From NCBI GenBank assembly GCA_031549455.1, contig JAVBPT010000005.1:1-64000 (forward strand): DNA of 64,000 bases, read 5' to 3'. Positions within the stretch are counted from its first letter, which is position 1, and each line of letters begins with the position of its first letter. Below are positions 9,476 through 17,913 of the stretch, in pieces. The DNA comes from JAVBPT01 sp031549455 (GTDB taxonomy: Bacteria > Bacillota > Clostridia > Lachnospirales > JAKSVV01). A model generated the notes under the pieces. That model was not told where the DNA came from. It saw nothing but the letters and a program-made list of their open reading frames with translations, and made no database searches. Position numbers and translations under genes: made by a program.

Positions 9476-10247
9476 TTTTCTTCCCCCCTTTTGTCTTAAT
9501 AATTTCATTTGCAAGATCTCTATAACACTCGGCTCCTCTAGAGGAAGGGTCATAAAGCGTGATGGGGAGTCCATAGCTTGGAGCCTCACTTAAACGCACA
9601 CTTCTTGGAATGATGGTGTCATAAACGGGAGAGTCTACGGATTTTCGTACCTCTTCCACCACCTGCATAGAAAGGTTGGTTCTTGCATCATACATGGTAA
9701 ACAACATACCCTCAATGCAAAGGGTAGGATTTAATTTTTGTTTTACCAACTTTACGGTATGTAAAAGTTGTGTGAGCCCTTCAAGCGCATAGTATTCACA
9801 CTGAACAGGAACAAGAATGCTTCCTGCCGCTGTCATGGCATTAATGGTGAGCATATTTAAAGAAGGAGGACAGTCGATCAAAATATAATCGAAGTTGTCC
9901 ACGATTCCTGAAAGTAGATTTTTAAGCAAATATTCTCTATTTCGAATGTTTACAAACTCAATCTCCGCTCCTGCAAGGTCCATATTTGCAGGAAGGATTA
10001 GAAGTTTTTCTTGCGGAGTGGTTTTGATGACCTCTCTGAGACTTACTTCTCCCAAGAGAAGATTATAGATTGTGTTTTTTAAATCCTGTTTTGAGATGCC
10101 AAGGCCAGTGGTTGAATTTCCTTGTGGATCAAGATCCACAATCAAAACATGTTTACCCCGTTCAGCTAAGGCTGCGGATAAGTTAATGGTGGTGGTTGAT
10201 TTTCCTACACCGCCCTTTTGATTGGAAATTGCAATGATTTTACCCAT
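9468..10247 (-). CDS. parA: Chromosome-partitioning ATPase ParA (Soj)
   Basis: A 259-residue Walker-type ATPase. The deviant Walker A KGGVGKSTT lies near residue 11, with a switch region DLDPQGNSTTGLG and the later segment IDCPPSLNMLT. It works with ParB in origin segregation and influences DnaA activity. I chose ATG 10247, which is preceded by GAAAGG at good spacing; the upstream in-frame extension lacks family residues. It is the first gene of the parA-parB pair, transcribed toward dnaA. Confidence 0.96.
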   Translation of the reverse strand: MGKIIAISNQKGGVGKSTTTINLSAALAERGKHVLIVDLDPQGNSTTGLGISKQDLKNTIYNLLLGEVSLREVIKTTPQEKLLILPANMDLAGAEIEFVNIRNREYLLKNLLSGIVDNFDYILIDCPPSLNMLTINAMTAAGSILVPVQCEYYALEGLTQLLHTVKLVKQKLNPTLCIEGMLFTMYDARTNLSMQVVEEVRKSVDSPVYDTIIPRSVRLSEAPSYGLPITLYDPSSRGAECYRDLANEIIKTKGGKKNG

Positions 10248-10436
10248 ACATGACCTTTCATTTTGTGACAATTATATCAAATAAAACAAAAAAAGCAATG
10301 AAAAAAAGAAAGTTTTCCACAGCCTTTTTCACAAGAGTGATGGGGGGATTATGTAAACCGTTTAGATCTTTCTTTATTCATAGTATGTTGTATTTGCTAC
10401 AAACACCCTTCTCGGTTTGGGTTTGAGAGGAGGCAC
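10248..10436. other. Gap between parA and rnpB with DnaA-box-like site
   Basis: About 190 bases between divergently transcribed parA and rnpB. It contains TTTTCCACA near 10314, a DnaA-box variant, and presumably the parA promoter. I see no open reading frame or RNA of note. Confidence 0.4.
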
Positions 10437-10465
10437 TTGTATTCCAATTCAAATTATGCTATAAT
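10437..10465 (+). promoter_or_regulatory. Promoter of rnpB
   Basis: TTGTAT (10437-10442), a 17-base spacer and TATAAT (10460-10465) lie just before the 5' end of RNase P RNA. Transcription should start near 10472. Confidence 0.8.
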
Positions 10466-10471
10466 AAGCAC

Positions 10472-10782
10472 GAAGTAAGTCAGATGATCGCAGGAGTTAA
10501 ACCCTGAGGAAAGTCCGAACTCCATAGGGCAAGGTGCCGGATAACGTCCGGTGGAGGCAACTCTAAGGAAAGTGCAACAGAAATATACCGCCGCAAGGTA
10601 AGGATGAAAAGGCAGTGTAAGAGACTACCGACCTTTTGGTAACAGAGGGTGCCATGTAAACCCCACCTGGAGCAAGACAGATAAGCGTAGGTGCCCTACC
10701 ATGCTTGGTACGTCGCTTGAGGTTATTGGTGACAATAATCCCAGATAGATGATCATCAAATACAGAATTCGGCTTATAGATT
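10472..10782 (+). ncRNA. rnpB: RNase P catalytic RNA
   Basis: The sequence has the universal RNase P RNA landmarks in order: GAGGAAAGTCCGAACTCC near 10506-10523, AGGGTGCCATGTAAACCCC near 10646, the GGAGCAAGAC segment near 10668, CAGATAGATGATC near 10742, and the closing ACAGAATTCGGCTTATA. It processes the 5' ends of tRNAs with RnpA. A consensus promoter precedes it and an intrinsic terminator follows. Ends are approximate by about five bases. Confidence 0.97.
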
Positions 10783-10785
10783 TGC

Positions 10786-10811
10786 TTAACCTCTTTCATG
10801 AGGTTTTTTCT
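10786..10811 (+). terminator. Intrinsic terminator after rnpB
   Basis: Stem AACCTC (10788-10793) with GAGGTT (10800-10805) and a six-base loop, followed by a T run. Confidence 0.85.
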
Positions 10812-10825
10812 TTGCCCAAAATAAA

Positions 10826-10854
10826 TTGACAAAAAATGTAAGCCGTGATAAGAT
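10826..10854 (+). promoter_or_regulatory. Sigma-A promoter for the 10877 gene
   Basis: TTGACA (10826-10831), a 17-base spacer and TAAGAT (10849-10854). Its position, about 23 bases before the ATG at 10877, excludes use of the longer upstream reading frame. Confidence 0.8.
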
Positions 10855-10876
10855 ATGCTTAAACAGGAGATTTAAT

Positions 10877-11953
10877 ATGAATAATGAAGAGAAGAAAAGA
10901 GAGATTTTGGCGTCCTATCAAGAGGGGACAAAAGGGATGGGAGAAAGACTGGCGAATGAAGAACGTTTTCTAAACCAAGCAAGAGAGATGATTTATGAGA
11001 TGCAAGTAAGCACTCAAAAGGCTTTTGAAAGATTTAAGCAGGTAGGTCAAGATACAGATAGAGAAGAGATCAATGAGAATAGGGTGGTTGCAGGCATCCT
11101 TGCCAGCACCTTTTTACGAGAGGAAAAAGAAAGGAAAAATGACCATAAGGAATGTGGGAAAAGCAAAAAGATACCAGGTTATAAACCAAAATATAGCACA
11201 ACAGAAATGAAGATACTCTCACAAATGAACCAGACACTTAGGCAAATGGGTGGGGTCTTTTTTACGAAGGAATGGGCGGAGATTGCGAAAGAGAAAAGCC
11301 ATGTGCACCTTATGATGTCTCGGGGGACAAGCTTGATGTATTCAGCGGTGGTCCAAAGGATGGAGGAGACAACAGCGCTTTTTGGAAAAATAGAAGACCG
11401 ACAAAAAAGTGATTATGATCAGCAAAAAGAGGTTTTTTTAGAACAAGAAAACCGTCAGGCTCGAGCCGAATTTTTGTTTGAAGAGACTGAAAAAATAACA
11501 GATGAAGAACTCAGGGAAGTGGCAGGAATGGTACAACAAGATCTGAGTAGATTCGGTAGAAACGCCGAATTTTGTACCCTTCACGTTCGAAGGGCCATTG
11601 AACTTGGAATAGAAGATTATCTAGGGGTCGAGAGAATAAAAGCCCCATTTAGACAAGTATTTTTAGATGAATTTGTGCAAAAGATATGTACTGAAAGATT
11701 GATACCTCGATTAGAAGAGGAAAAGGAAAGATTGACTCGGGCTGCAAGTGAATGGACGGAGGAGAGACTTATAACCTATTTTGTTACAGAACCCCGTGGG
11801 TGGTATAGGGAGGCTCTCGCGTGTTTATCTGAAACTGATATCATTGTGGCGTCACTATATGAGCGGCAAAAAGAAAAAGATCAAGAACTGATACGCGTAG
11901 ATCAAACAATTTCTGCCCTTTTTGGAGAGGAAGAGGCAGTAATAGGAGGATAA
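10877..11953 (+). CDS. Unrecognised charged, helical protein
   Basis: A 358-residue protein starting at ATG 10877 with AGGAGA seven bases upstream. I recognise no family. It is highly charged (many E, K, R, Q), predicted largely alpha-helical with coiled-coil-like stretches, and has no signal peptide or membrane span, so it is probably cytoplasmic. A Lys-rich loop around residues 95-110 separates an N-terminal coiled part from the rest. It has its own consensus promoter and is followed by another single gene with an equally strong promoter. The neighbours rnpB and rplM give no clue to function. Confidence 0.8.
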   Translation: MNNEEKKREILASYQEGTKGMGERLANEERFLNQAREMIYEMQVSTQKAFERFKQVGQDTDREEINENRVVAGILASTFLREEKERKNDHKECGKSKKIPGYKPKYSTTEMKILSQMNQTLRQMGGVFFTKEWAEIAKEKSHVHLMMSRGTSLMYSAVVQRMEETTALFGKIEDRQKSDYDQQKEVFLEQENRQARAEFLFEETEKITDEELREVAGMVQQDLSRFGRNAEFCTLHVRRAIELGIEDYLGVERIKAPFRQVFLDEFVQKICTERLIPRLEEEKERLTRAASEWTEERLITYFVTEPRGWYREALACLSETDIIVASLYERQKEKDQELIRVDQTISALFGEEEAVIGG

Positions 11954-11961
11954 AGCTTCAT

Positions 11962-11990
11962 TTGACAAATCTTGGAAAATGTAGTATAAT
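11962..11990 (+). promoter_or_regulatory. Consensus sigma-A promoter for the 12016 gene
   Basis: TTGACA (11962-11967), a 17-base spacer and TATAAT (11985-11990): a perfect match that implies strong expression of the following gene. Confidence 0.9.
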
Positions 11991-12015
11991 ACAGAGAGAG
12001 GACATGGGAGGACTT

Positions 12016-13026
12016 ATGGAAAAAGAGGGCGCAAAGTCTATTTTCTCTAGGCTCCAAACGTTTAGAGAAAAACAAATGCTTAAGAAAATGGTCAGAAAAA
12101 TCGAACCGCACTGGGACCTCTATCGGGATCCAAAAGGGAAAAAATTCGAGGATTTTAACCAGTTTTTTGCGTTCTATTCCAATAGGCAACTCGTTAGTGG
12201 ATTGAGCTATAAAGAGGCAATCAAAGAATGTGAAGACATTCTACGAATAAGGGAAGAAGGCAAAAGGATTCGGGACGTGAAAACCATTATGAGTGGAGCT
12301 ACCACTATTGCAAGGGCGGCAAAGGAACTTGAGCTCATTGTGGAGGAACCTTGTCTTGAGGTGTGTAGGAGGTTATATGGGTATAATATACAAATTTTGG
12401 CGAGCTCAGGAAGCATGAACACTTGCATAGAAGACCATTCGAGAGCTTATGTTAGCATTTCATATGATAACTTATCAGAAAAAAACAAAGAAATTGTCGA
12501 TCGATTGGTGGACGGAGAAAGCATTGTGAGGAGCACTAGGATGTCCCAAAAGGGGAGGCTGGAAAATCAAGTATCTTTTTACGTGCCGATCAAAAGAGAC
12601 AGCGCGGTTTTCGAAGTTAGAGATACGCTTTATAATTTATGTTGCAGCCATATGAGACCACAGGATATTTTATATGGAAAAAGTGAGATCTTACCACTTG
12701 CGCAAACCATTTTCAATGATCAACTTCTAAATAATGGGGGAGAGCTGAACATGCAAGAGGCTTGCCGTACACTCAAAGAATTGGGCGTAAGTAGTTCAGC
12801 AGAAGAAAAAGAAATTGAGAAAGCATTTGCTAGACTCATTCATACAAATGGATATGGTTATTATGATGAGACAGAAGACACGCTCTGGGATAATGAAAGA
12901 TTGTATGAAAAGCATAGAAAATATATAGAGAGTTTAACTAGTGATGACCCTCCTCCAATTGACTATGGAGAAGAGTCCGAAATGATAGAGCCCAAAATGT
13001 CAAAAGAACAACTAGAGCTTGTATAA
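12016..13026 (+). CDS. Unrecognised cytoplasmic protein
   Basis: A 336-residue protein starting at ATG 12016 with GGGAGG upstream and a perfect promoter before it. No family recognised. It has no signal peptide or membrane helix. The N-terminal 30 residues are basic, while the C-terminal 30 are acidic and proline-containing (DDPPPIDYGEESEMIEP). Several cysteines lie in the middle (about residues 119, 123, 139 and a CC pair). Its codon use resembles the neighbours. It is a single-gene unit ending in a hairpin. Confidence 0.8.
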   Translation: MEKEGAKSIFSRLQTFREKQMLKKMVRKIEPHWDLYRDPKGKKFEDFNQFFAFYSNRQLVSGLSYKEAIKECEDILRIREEGKRIRDVKTIMSGATTIARAAKELELIVEEPCLEVCRRLYGYNIQILASSGSMNTCIEDHSRAYVSISYDNLSEKNKEIVDRLVDGESIVRSTRMSQKGRLENQVSFYVPIKRDSAVFEVRDTLYNLCCSHMRPQDILYGKSEILPLAQTIFNDQLLNNGGELNMQEACRTLKELGVSSSAEEKEIEKAFARLIHTNGYGYYDETEDTLWDNERLYEKHRKYIESLTSDDPPPIDYGEESEMIEPKMSKEQLELV

Positions 13027-13048
13027 CCATATCGCTCGATATGGTTAT
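13023..13048 (+). repeat. Perfect inverted repeat at the end of the 12016 gene
   Basis: ATAACCATATCG (13023-13034) pairs with CGATATGGTTAT (13037-13048). It begins at the stop codon. No T run follows, so it is a possible 3'-end stabilising or Rho-type hairpin rather than a classical terminator. Confidence 0.6.
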
Positions 13049-13065
13049 AAATTGGCTTAAAATGG

Positions 13066-13094
13066 TTGACAAAAGCCGGAAAATAGTTTAAAAT
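13066..13094 (+). promoter_or_regulatory. Promoter of rplM-rpsI
   Basis: TTGACA (13066-13071), a 17-base spacer and TAAAAT (13089-13094), upstream of the ribosomal protein genes. Confidence 0.8.
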
Positions 13095-13210
13095 AGAGGA
13101 ATGTTAAAAACGAAATGCCCCGGTTTTTGCATTGCGTAAAATATGAAATGTGAAGGAAGATGCAGCCTTTATATGGATTATTTTAAAGAAAGAGAGATGG
13201 AGGAAACAAA
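13095..13210 (+). promoter_or_regulatory. Long 5' leader of rplM, candidate L13 autoregulatory leader
   Basis: About 105-115 untranslated bases lie between the promoter and the rplM start. They include a hairpin AATGC/GCATT near 13115-13136 and a GCAGCCTTTATATGGA stretch. Bacillota rplM operons commonly carry an autoregulatory L13 leader RNA. I infer that role from position; the match to the known family was not tested. Confidence 0.4.
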
Positions 13211-13645
13211 GTGAAAACATACTTACCAAATGAAGCAGAAACAAGAAACAAGAAATGGTTTCTGGTTGATGCAGAAAATAAAACACTTGGAAGACTTAGC
13301 GCACAAATCGCTAAGGTTCTAATTGGAAAACATAAACCAACCTATTCAAACCACCTAGATATGGGTGACTATGTCATCGTAATCAATGCAGATAAAATCA
13401 AAGTGACAGGAAATAAAGAACAAGCCAAGACATATTACTGGCACACAGGATACATAGGGGGTCTTAGAAAAACAACCTTCGACAACCTAATAAAAAAGAG
13501 TCCAACCAAGATTCTTGAGATGTCTGTAAGAGGAATGATGCCTAAGAACAGACTTGGAAGAAAAATGTTTAGTAAACTGAAAGTATTTGCTGGTAATGAG
13601 CACAATATGCAAGCGCAAAAGCCAGAAGTACTTGATATAGAGTAG
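13211..13645 (+). CDS. rplM: 50S ribosomal protein L13
   Basis: A 144-residue protein of standard L13 length, with WFLVDAENKTLGRLS near the N terminus, the segment GDYVIVINADKI and the signature RGMMPKNRLGRKM. It is an early assembly protein of the large subunit. The start is GTG with GGAGG upstream. It precedes rpsI by 10 bases, the usual pairing. Confidence 0.98.
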   Translation: MKTYLPNEAETRNKKWFLVDAENKTLGRLSAQIAKVLIGKHKPTYSNHLDMGDYVIVINADKIKVTGNKEQAKTYYWHTGYIGGLRKTTFDNLIKKSPTKILEMSVRGMMPKNRLGRKMFSKLKVFAGNEHNMQAQKPEVLDIE

Positions 13646-13655
13646 GAGGTAAGAA

Positions 13656-14066
13656 GTGGCGAAAACAATGAAAAACAATACAGCACAAGTACACGCAGTG
13701 GGTAGAAGAAAAAAAGCAGTTGCAAGAGTATATATGATTCCTGGTAAAGGCGAAATCATGATCAATGATACCAAACTAGAAGAGTATATCCCGGTGGAAA
13801 TTTTAAGATTGCTTATTAAAAGCCCAATGGAAATTACACAAACCCTTGGAAAATATGACGTGAAGGTAAACGTACGTGGGGGTGGGTACAGCGGTCAAGC
13901 AGGAGCGATCAGACATGGGATCTCAAGAGCATTGCTACAAGAAGATAAAGATTTTAAAAAATTATTAAGAGATGCGGGATTCTTAACAAGAGACCCAAGA
14001 ATGAAAGAAAGAAAGAAATACGGACTTAAAAAAGCGCGTAAAGCACCACAATATAGTAAAAGATAA
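13656..14066 (+). CDS. rpsI: 30S ribosomal protein S9
   Basis: A 136-residue protein with the S9 core VGRRKKAVARV, the GGGYSGQAGAIRHGI segment and the basic tail RKKYGLKKARKAPQYSKR that reaches the P-site tRNA. The start is GTG with AGGAGG upstream. It is slightly longer than usual because of a short N-terminal extension. Confidence 0.98.
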   Translation: MAKTMKNNTAQVHAVGRRKKAVARVYMIPGKGEIMINDTKLEEYIPVEILRLLIKSPMEITQTLGKYDVKVNVRGGGYSGQAGAIRHGISRALLQEDKDFKKLLRDAGFLTRDPRMKERKKYGLKKARKAPQYSKR

Positions 14067-14080
14067 TATAAAGATAGAAG

Positions 14081-14108
14081 AAGTACTGATTTATTCGGTA
14101 CTTTTTTG
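14081..14108 (+). terminator. Intrinsic terminator after rpsI
   Basis: AAGTACTGA pairs with the following TTCGGTACTT (one G-T pair), then a T run. Confidence 0.85.
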
Positions 14109-14352
14109 TCGCTATTTTTGATTTTGGTCTTTATTCTTTTATCAATATTAGTCTAGAGCGGTGGTAGATTTTATAATTGACTGCAGGCAAGATTACAAAT
14201 GGCTGATTTAAATCTTATCTTTTGCCTTTTCGCCAGTACGAAGAAAGCGAAGGGGACATGATTTCCCATTTCACGGACTACGGTTGATAAAAAACATAGA
14301 ACTGGCATGATCATCAAACTTGAAGACATCTTATCAAAAACAATTTCTTTTG
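14109..14352. other. Non-coding gap with possible gene remnants
   Basis: About 245 bases with no complete gene. Short stop-bounded stretches on the plus strand look protein-like, for example one ending EGDMISHFTDYG before a TGA near 14287. They have no start codon or ribosome site. I regard them at most as decayed coding sequence. Confidence 0.3.
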
Positions 14353-14380
14353 TTGTAAATTTTTGTTTTTCTGTTATAAT
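14353..14380 (+). promoter_or_regulatory. Probable promoter of tmk
   Basis: TTGTAA (14353-14358), a 16-base spacer and TATAAT (14375-14380), 23 bases before the tmk start. Confidence 0.65.
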
Positions 14381-14403
14381 GAGAAAAAAAGAAAAGAGTC
14401 AAC

Positions 14404-15078
14404 ATGAGAGGTAAAATTTTCACAATTGAAGGCCTTGATGGAAGCGGAAAGGCAACCCAATCCAAGAAGCTCTATGACCATCTTAGTGCAAATGACATTC
14501 CGGTTTCACTTTATGATTTCCCAAACTACCATTCAGATAGTTCTTTTCTGGTAAAAGAGTACCTGGGCGGAGCCTTTGGGCAGGATTATAAGAAGATCGA
14601 TGGCAGAACCACCTCCGTGTTTTATGCACTGGACCGGTTATTAACCTATCAAAATGACATTAAAGAAAAGTTTGAAAGGGGCACTAATATTATATTTGAT
14701 CGGTATACAACCGCAAATCTGCTTCATCAGGCAATGAAATATGATGATCGATCAGAAGAGGATCAGGTGCTGGACTGGATTGAACACTTTGAGTATGAAA
14801 TCTTGGGACTTCCAAAACCGGATCTGGTATTTTTTTTAAAGGTGCCATATGAATACTCCTTTGAAAATTTAAAGAATAAAGAAAAAAATGATGGAAGCAT
14901 CAAACAAGATATCCACGAAAGAAGTATAGAATTTCTCAAAAAATCATATGATAATGGCATATACGTTAGTCAAAAATATAACTGGAATGTAATCGAATGT
15001 TTTTCGAATGGGGGAATGCGTCCCATTGATTCGATTCACGATGAAATTTATCAGATTGTACAAAGGGAGTTGAAATAA
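14404..15078 (+). CDS. tmk: Thymidylate (dTMP) kinase
   Basis: A 224-residue P-loop kinase with GLDGSGKATQ near the N terminus, the DFPNYHSDSS substrate loop and the DRYTTAN motif. It phosphorylates dTMP to dTDP in the cytoplasm. Thymidylate for it would come from the ThyX encoded at 57286. It is the first gene before the aldolase homologue and rho. Confidence 0.93.
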   Translation: MRGKIFTIEGLDGSGKATQSKKLYDHLSANDIPVSLYDFPNYHSDSSFLVKEYLGGAFGQDYKKIDGRTTSVFYALDRLLTYQNDIKEKFERGTNIIFDRYTTANLLHQAMKYDDRSEEDQVLDWIEHFEYEILGLPKPDLVFFLKVPYEYSFENLKNKEKNDGSIKQDIHERSIEFLKKSYDNGIYVSQKYNWNVIECFSNGGMRPIDSIHDEIYQIVQRELK

Positions 15079-15120
15079 AGGGAAAGGAGTGTATGATGCA
15101 GTTGGATCATACAAAGCACG

Positions 15121-15921
15121 ATGTTAGTTTCAGCCAAGGAAATTTTAACCGATGCCCATCAAAAAAATTATGCAGTTTGTGCGCTCAACACCGCAAACCT
15201 TGAATTTACAAAGGCGATTGTAGAAGCGGCAGAGACACTTGCTAGTCCGGTCATTATTCAAACCAGCCAGGAAGCAATCCAATATGCAGGAGGGTACGAA
15301 CTTTGGGCAATTGTGACCACCATTGCGAACAGGGCTAAGGTGCCGGTGGCACTTCACCTGGACCATGGAACCGATTTTAACATGGTAATGGGAGCCTTAA
15401 GAACGGGATGGACCTCCATCATGTTTGATACCACTCGTTTTACTTATGAAGAGAATGTAGCCATGACCAAAATGATTATGCAGATTGCAAAGCCGATGGA
15501 TGTACAAGTAGAAGCGGAGCTAAGAGGAGAGAATCAGTCCATGACGGATCCGGAGGAAGCGCTTGACTTTGTCACCAGAACGGAGGCGGATTCGCTTGCA
15601 ATTTGGGCCACTTCGAAAGAAAATCCAAAACCAAACTTTGACCGAATTGAGCAGATTAAAAAGAAGATAGACCGTCCACTTGTACTATGCAATGATACCG
15701 AGCTGTCGGAGGAAGAGATCAAAAAGGTAGTGGAACGCGGAATTAATAAGATGCAGATTGACCAGGAACTTAGACTTGCTTTTAAAAAAGGAATGCAAGA
15801 CGCACTTAAGGAGGGTTCCGCTAATATAGAGATAAAAACACTATTTACACCAGGTATGGATCAGATAAAGGAAATTGTAAAATCAAAAATAAAACTTTTT
15901 GGAAGTGAAGGTCGAGCATGA
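15121..15921 (+). CDS. Class II fructose-bisphosphate aldolase homologue, metal ligands altered
   Basis: A 266-residue protein with the class II aldolase fold, seen in its start MLVSAKEILTDA and in ALNTANLEFTKAI and LHLDHGTDF. The Asp81-His82 pair is kept. Where the family has GTSHG the protein reads ATSKEN (Lys166), and where it has LHGGS it reads LCNDT (Cys190). Two zinc-ligand histidines and the phosphate-binding glycines are therefore missing. Normal aldolase activity is unlikely; it may be a neofunctionalised or regulatory protein. Start context is odd: the AAAGGAG at 15083 lies about 30 bases upstream and instead faces a short out-of-frame ATG at 15093. It overlaps rho by 4 bases (ATGA). 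Confidence 0.85.
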   Translation: MLVSAKEILTDAHQKNYAVCALNTANLEFTKAIVEAAETLASPVIIQTSQEAIQYAGGYELWAIVTTIANRAKVPVALHLDHGTDFNMVMGALRTGWTSIMFDTTRFTYEENVAMTKMIMQIAKPMDVQVEAELRGENQSMTDPEEALDFVTRTEADSLAIWATSKENPKPNFDRIEQIKKKIDRPLVLCNDTELSEEEIKKVVERGINKMQIDQELRLAFKKGMQDALKEGSANIEIKTLFTPGMDQIKEIVKSKIKLFGSEGRA

Positions 15922-17198
15922 CAATTGAAGAATTATCAAATAAAACAGTTACAGAACTTAAAAAAATCGCCAAGGAATTAAATGTTGAGAGTGTTTCCAA
16001 ATATAAAAAGGAGGAACTGGTCGACATTCTTTCTAAGGTGACAAAAGCGCCCAAAAAAGAGGAGCGAGAAGAGGTCATAAAAGAAGGGATTTTAGAAGTG
16101 AACCCCGAAGGGTTTGGGTTCTTGCGAAGTGAGAATTATCAGACCGGAGAAGAGGACATTTATGTTTCTCAAAATCACATCAAGCAGTTCAACCTAAGAA
16201 CCGGGGATTGGGTCAAATGTATTATAAGACCCCCTCGTCAGGATGAGCGGTTTGGTGCTCTGATTTACATAAAAACAGTCAATAACGACTCTTTAGAAGT
16301 TTGTTTAAGGAGAACACCGTTTGATGATCTAAAACCGATCTATCCAAACGAGCAATTACACCTTGAACATGACCCTGCAAATCTTTCAACAAGGATTATC
16401 GACTTGGTATCTCCAATTGGAAAAGGTCAGAGAGGGATTATTGTTGCACCGCCTAAGGCTGGTAAAACCACCCTTCTAAAAGACATTGCCAATGCGATTA
16501 CCAAAAATCATAAGGAAACGTATGTTATCGTTCTATTGATCGACGAGAGACCGGAAGAAGTCTCGGATATGAAGGACTCCATTTGTGGAGAAAACGTGGA
16601 TATTATTTATTCCACTTTTGATGAACGACCAGAAAATCATAAAAAGGTAACCGAAATGGTTCTTGAAAGGGCCAAAAGGCTTGTCGAGCATCAAAAAGAT
16701 GTGGTGATTCTTTTGGACAGTCTAACCAGACTAACAAGAGCAAATAACCTGGTGGTTCCGCCCACCGGAAGAACCCTTTCAGGTGGAATCGATCCCTCTG
16801 CCTTCCATATGCCAAAGAGACTCTTTGGTGCAGCAAGAAATATTGAAAAAGGCGGAAGCCTCACCATTATCGCTTCTGCGTTGGTTGAAACCGGGAGCAA
16901 AATGGATGATGTCATCTTTGAGGAATTTAAAGGAACCGGGAACATGGAGTTGGTTCTTGATAGGAGACTTGCGGAGAGACGAATTTTCCCGGCGATTAAT
17001 ATTCTCTCCTCTGGCACGAGAAAAGAGGAATTACTTCTTTCGGAGGAGAATCTAAAGATCGTGTATGAACTTAGAAAAATTTTAGCATCCGCCGGAATCG
17101 ATAAAGTGGAAGAGATCTTACAAATGCTAAGAAATGCGAAAAACAATCAAGAATTTTTGGTACACTTAAAAGAAAAAATGAAAATATACAAAGCATAG
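15918..17198 (+). CDS. rho: Transcription termination factor Rho
   Basis: A 426-residue hexameric RNA helicase. It has an N-terminal SAP-like helix pair (residues 1-40), a cold-shock RNA-binding domain (GFGFLRSENYQTGEEDIYVS), the P-loop APPKAGKTT (177-185) and Walker B DVVILLDSLTRL. The Q-loop region LSGGIDPSAFHMPKRLFGAARN follows. The ATG overlaps the stop of the aldolase homologue, so the two are coupled. The length is normal for Clostridia. Confidence 0.98.
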   Translation: MTIEELSNKTVTELKKIAKELNVESVSKYKKEELVDILSKVTKAPKKEEREEVIKEGILEVNPEGFGFLRSENYQTGEEDIYVSQNHIKQFNLRTGDWVKCIIRPPRQDERFGALIYIKTVNNDSLEVCLRRTPFDDLKPIYPNEQLHLEHDPANLSTRIIDLVSPIGKGQRGIIVAPPKAGKTTLLKDIANAITKNHKETYVIVLLIDERPEEVSDMKDSICGENVDIIYSTFDERPENHKKVTEMVLERAKRLVEHQKDVVILLDSLTRLTRANNLVVPPTGRTLSGGIDPSAFHMPKRLFGAARNIEKGGSLTIIASALVETGSKMDDVIFEEFKGTGNMELVLDRRLAERRIFPAINILSSGTRKEELLLSEENLKIVYELRKILASAGIDKVEEILQMLRNAKNNQEFLVHLKEKMKIYKA

Positions 17199-17210
17199 GA
17201 GGAAAATAAA

Positions 17211-17903
17211 ATGAATGAAAACAATGGGTCCCCTTTTGTGAACGAACAAACAGAAAGCTTTGGAAACGTGATGAACAGAGTATATGGGTTTATGTTTCTC
17301 GGACTTTTAATCACGGCGGGCGTGGCGTTTTACGTCGCAACCAGTGAAGCAGTATTGGGCTTTATTTTCTCACACACCAGCATTTTTTTAATTCTTCTTA
17401 TTGTAGAATTCATTCTTGTATTGGTATTGTCTTCCGCTGCAGCGAAGATGTCTAGCGGGATGGCACTTACAATGTTTATACTCTATTCGACCCTAAATGG
17501 ATTGACCTTTTCGGTGATCTTTTTGATCTATGAACTGGGGAGCATTGCGCAAGTCTTCGGAATTACGGCGCTTATCTTTGGAGCAATGAGTTTTTATGGA
17601 CTTACCACAAAAAAGGACTTAACTCGAATTGGTTCTATTGCAGTATTTGGACTGTTTGGCATTATTATTGCCTCCATTATGAACATATGGATCAAGAGTG
17701 CAGGAATGGACTTAATCATTACTTACATCGGGATTGTTATATTTTTGGTTTTAACCGCATATGACACAAAAAGAATTAAAGAAGTCTACGAATATCATAA
17801 CGGAGCAGGGAACATCGCTATTATGGGTGCACTCATCTTATACTTAGACTTTATCAACCTGTTCCTAAGATTATTAAGAATACTCGGAAAAAATAGAAAT
17901 TAG
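17211..17903 (+). CDS. Bax inhibitor-1/YccA family membrane protein
   Basis: A 230-residue protein with about seven hydrophobic membrane segments starting near residue 26, after a short polar N terminus. It ends with the family features LTAYDTKRIKEVY and LYLDFINLFLRLLRILG. Bacterial members are implicated in calcium leak and membrane-protease interaction, but the role here is not known. AGGAGG precedes the ATG. Confidence 0.92.
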   Translation: MNENNGSPFVNEQTESFGNVMNRVYGFMFLGLLITAGVAFYVATSEAVLGFIFSHTSIFLILLIVEFILVLVLSSAAAKMSSGMALTMFILYSTLNGLTFSVIFLIYELGSIAQVFGITALIFGAMSFYGLTTKKDLTRIGSIAVFGLFGIIIASIMNIWIKSAGMDLIITYIGIVIFLVLTAYDTKRIKEVYEYHNGAGNIAIMGALILYLDFINLFLRLLRILGKNRN

Positions 17904-17913
17904 AGGAGACTGA

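Noticed and set aside
9476..9589. N-terminal extension of ParB
   Set aside because: It overlaps the ParA coding region out of frame; ParB proper starts MVKRGLG at 9475.
10563..10832. Minus-strand 89-residue frame
   Set aside because: Antisense to RNase P RNA and its terminator.
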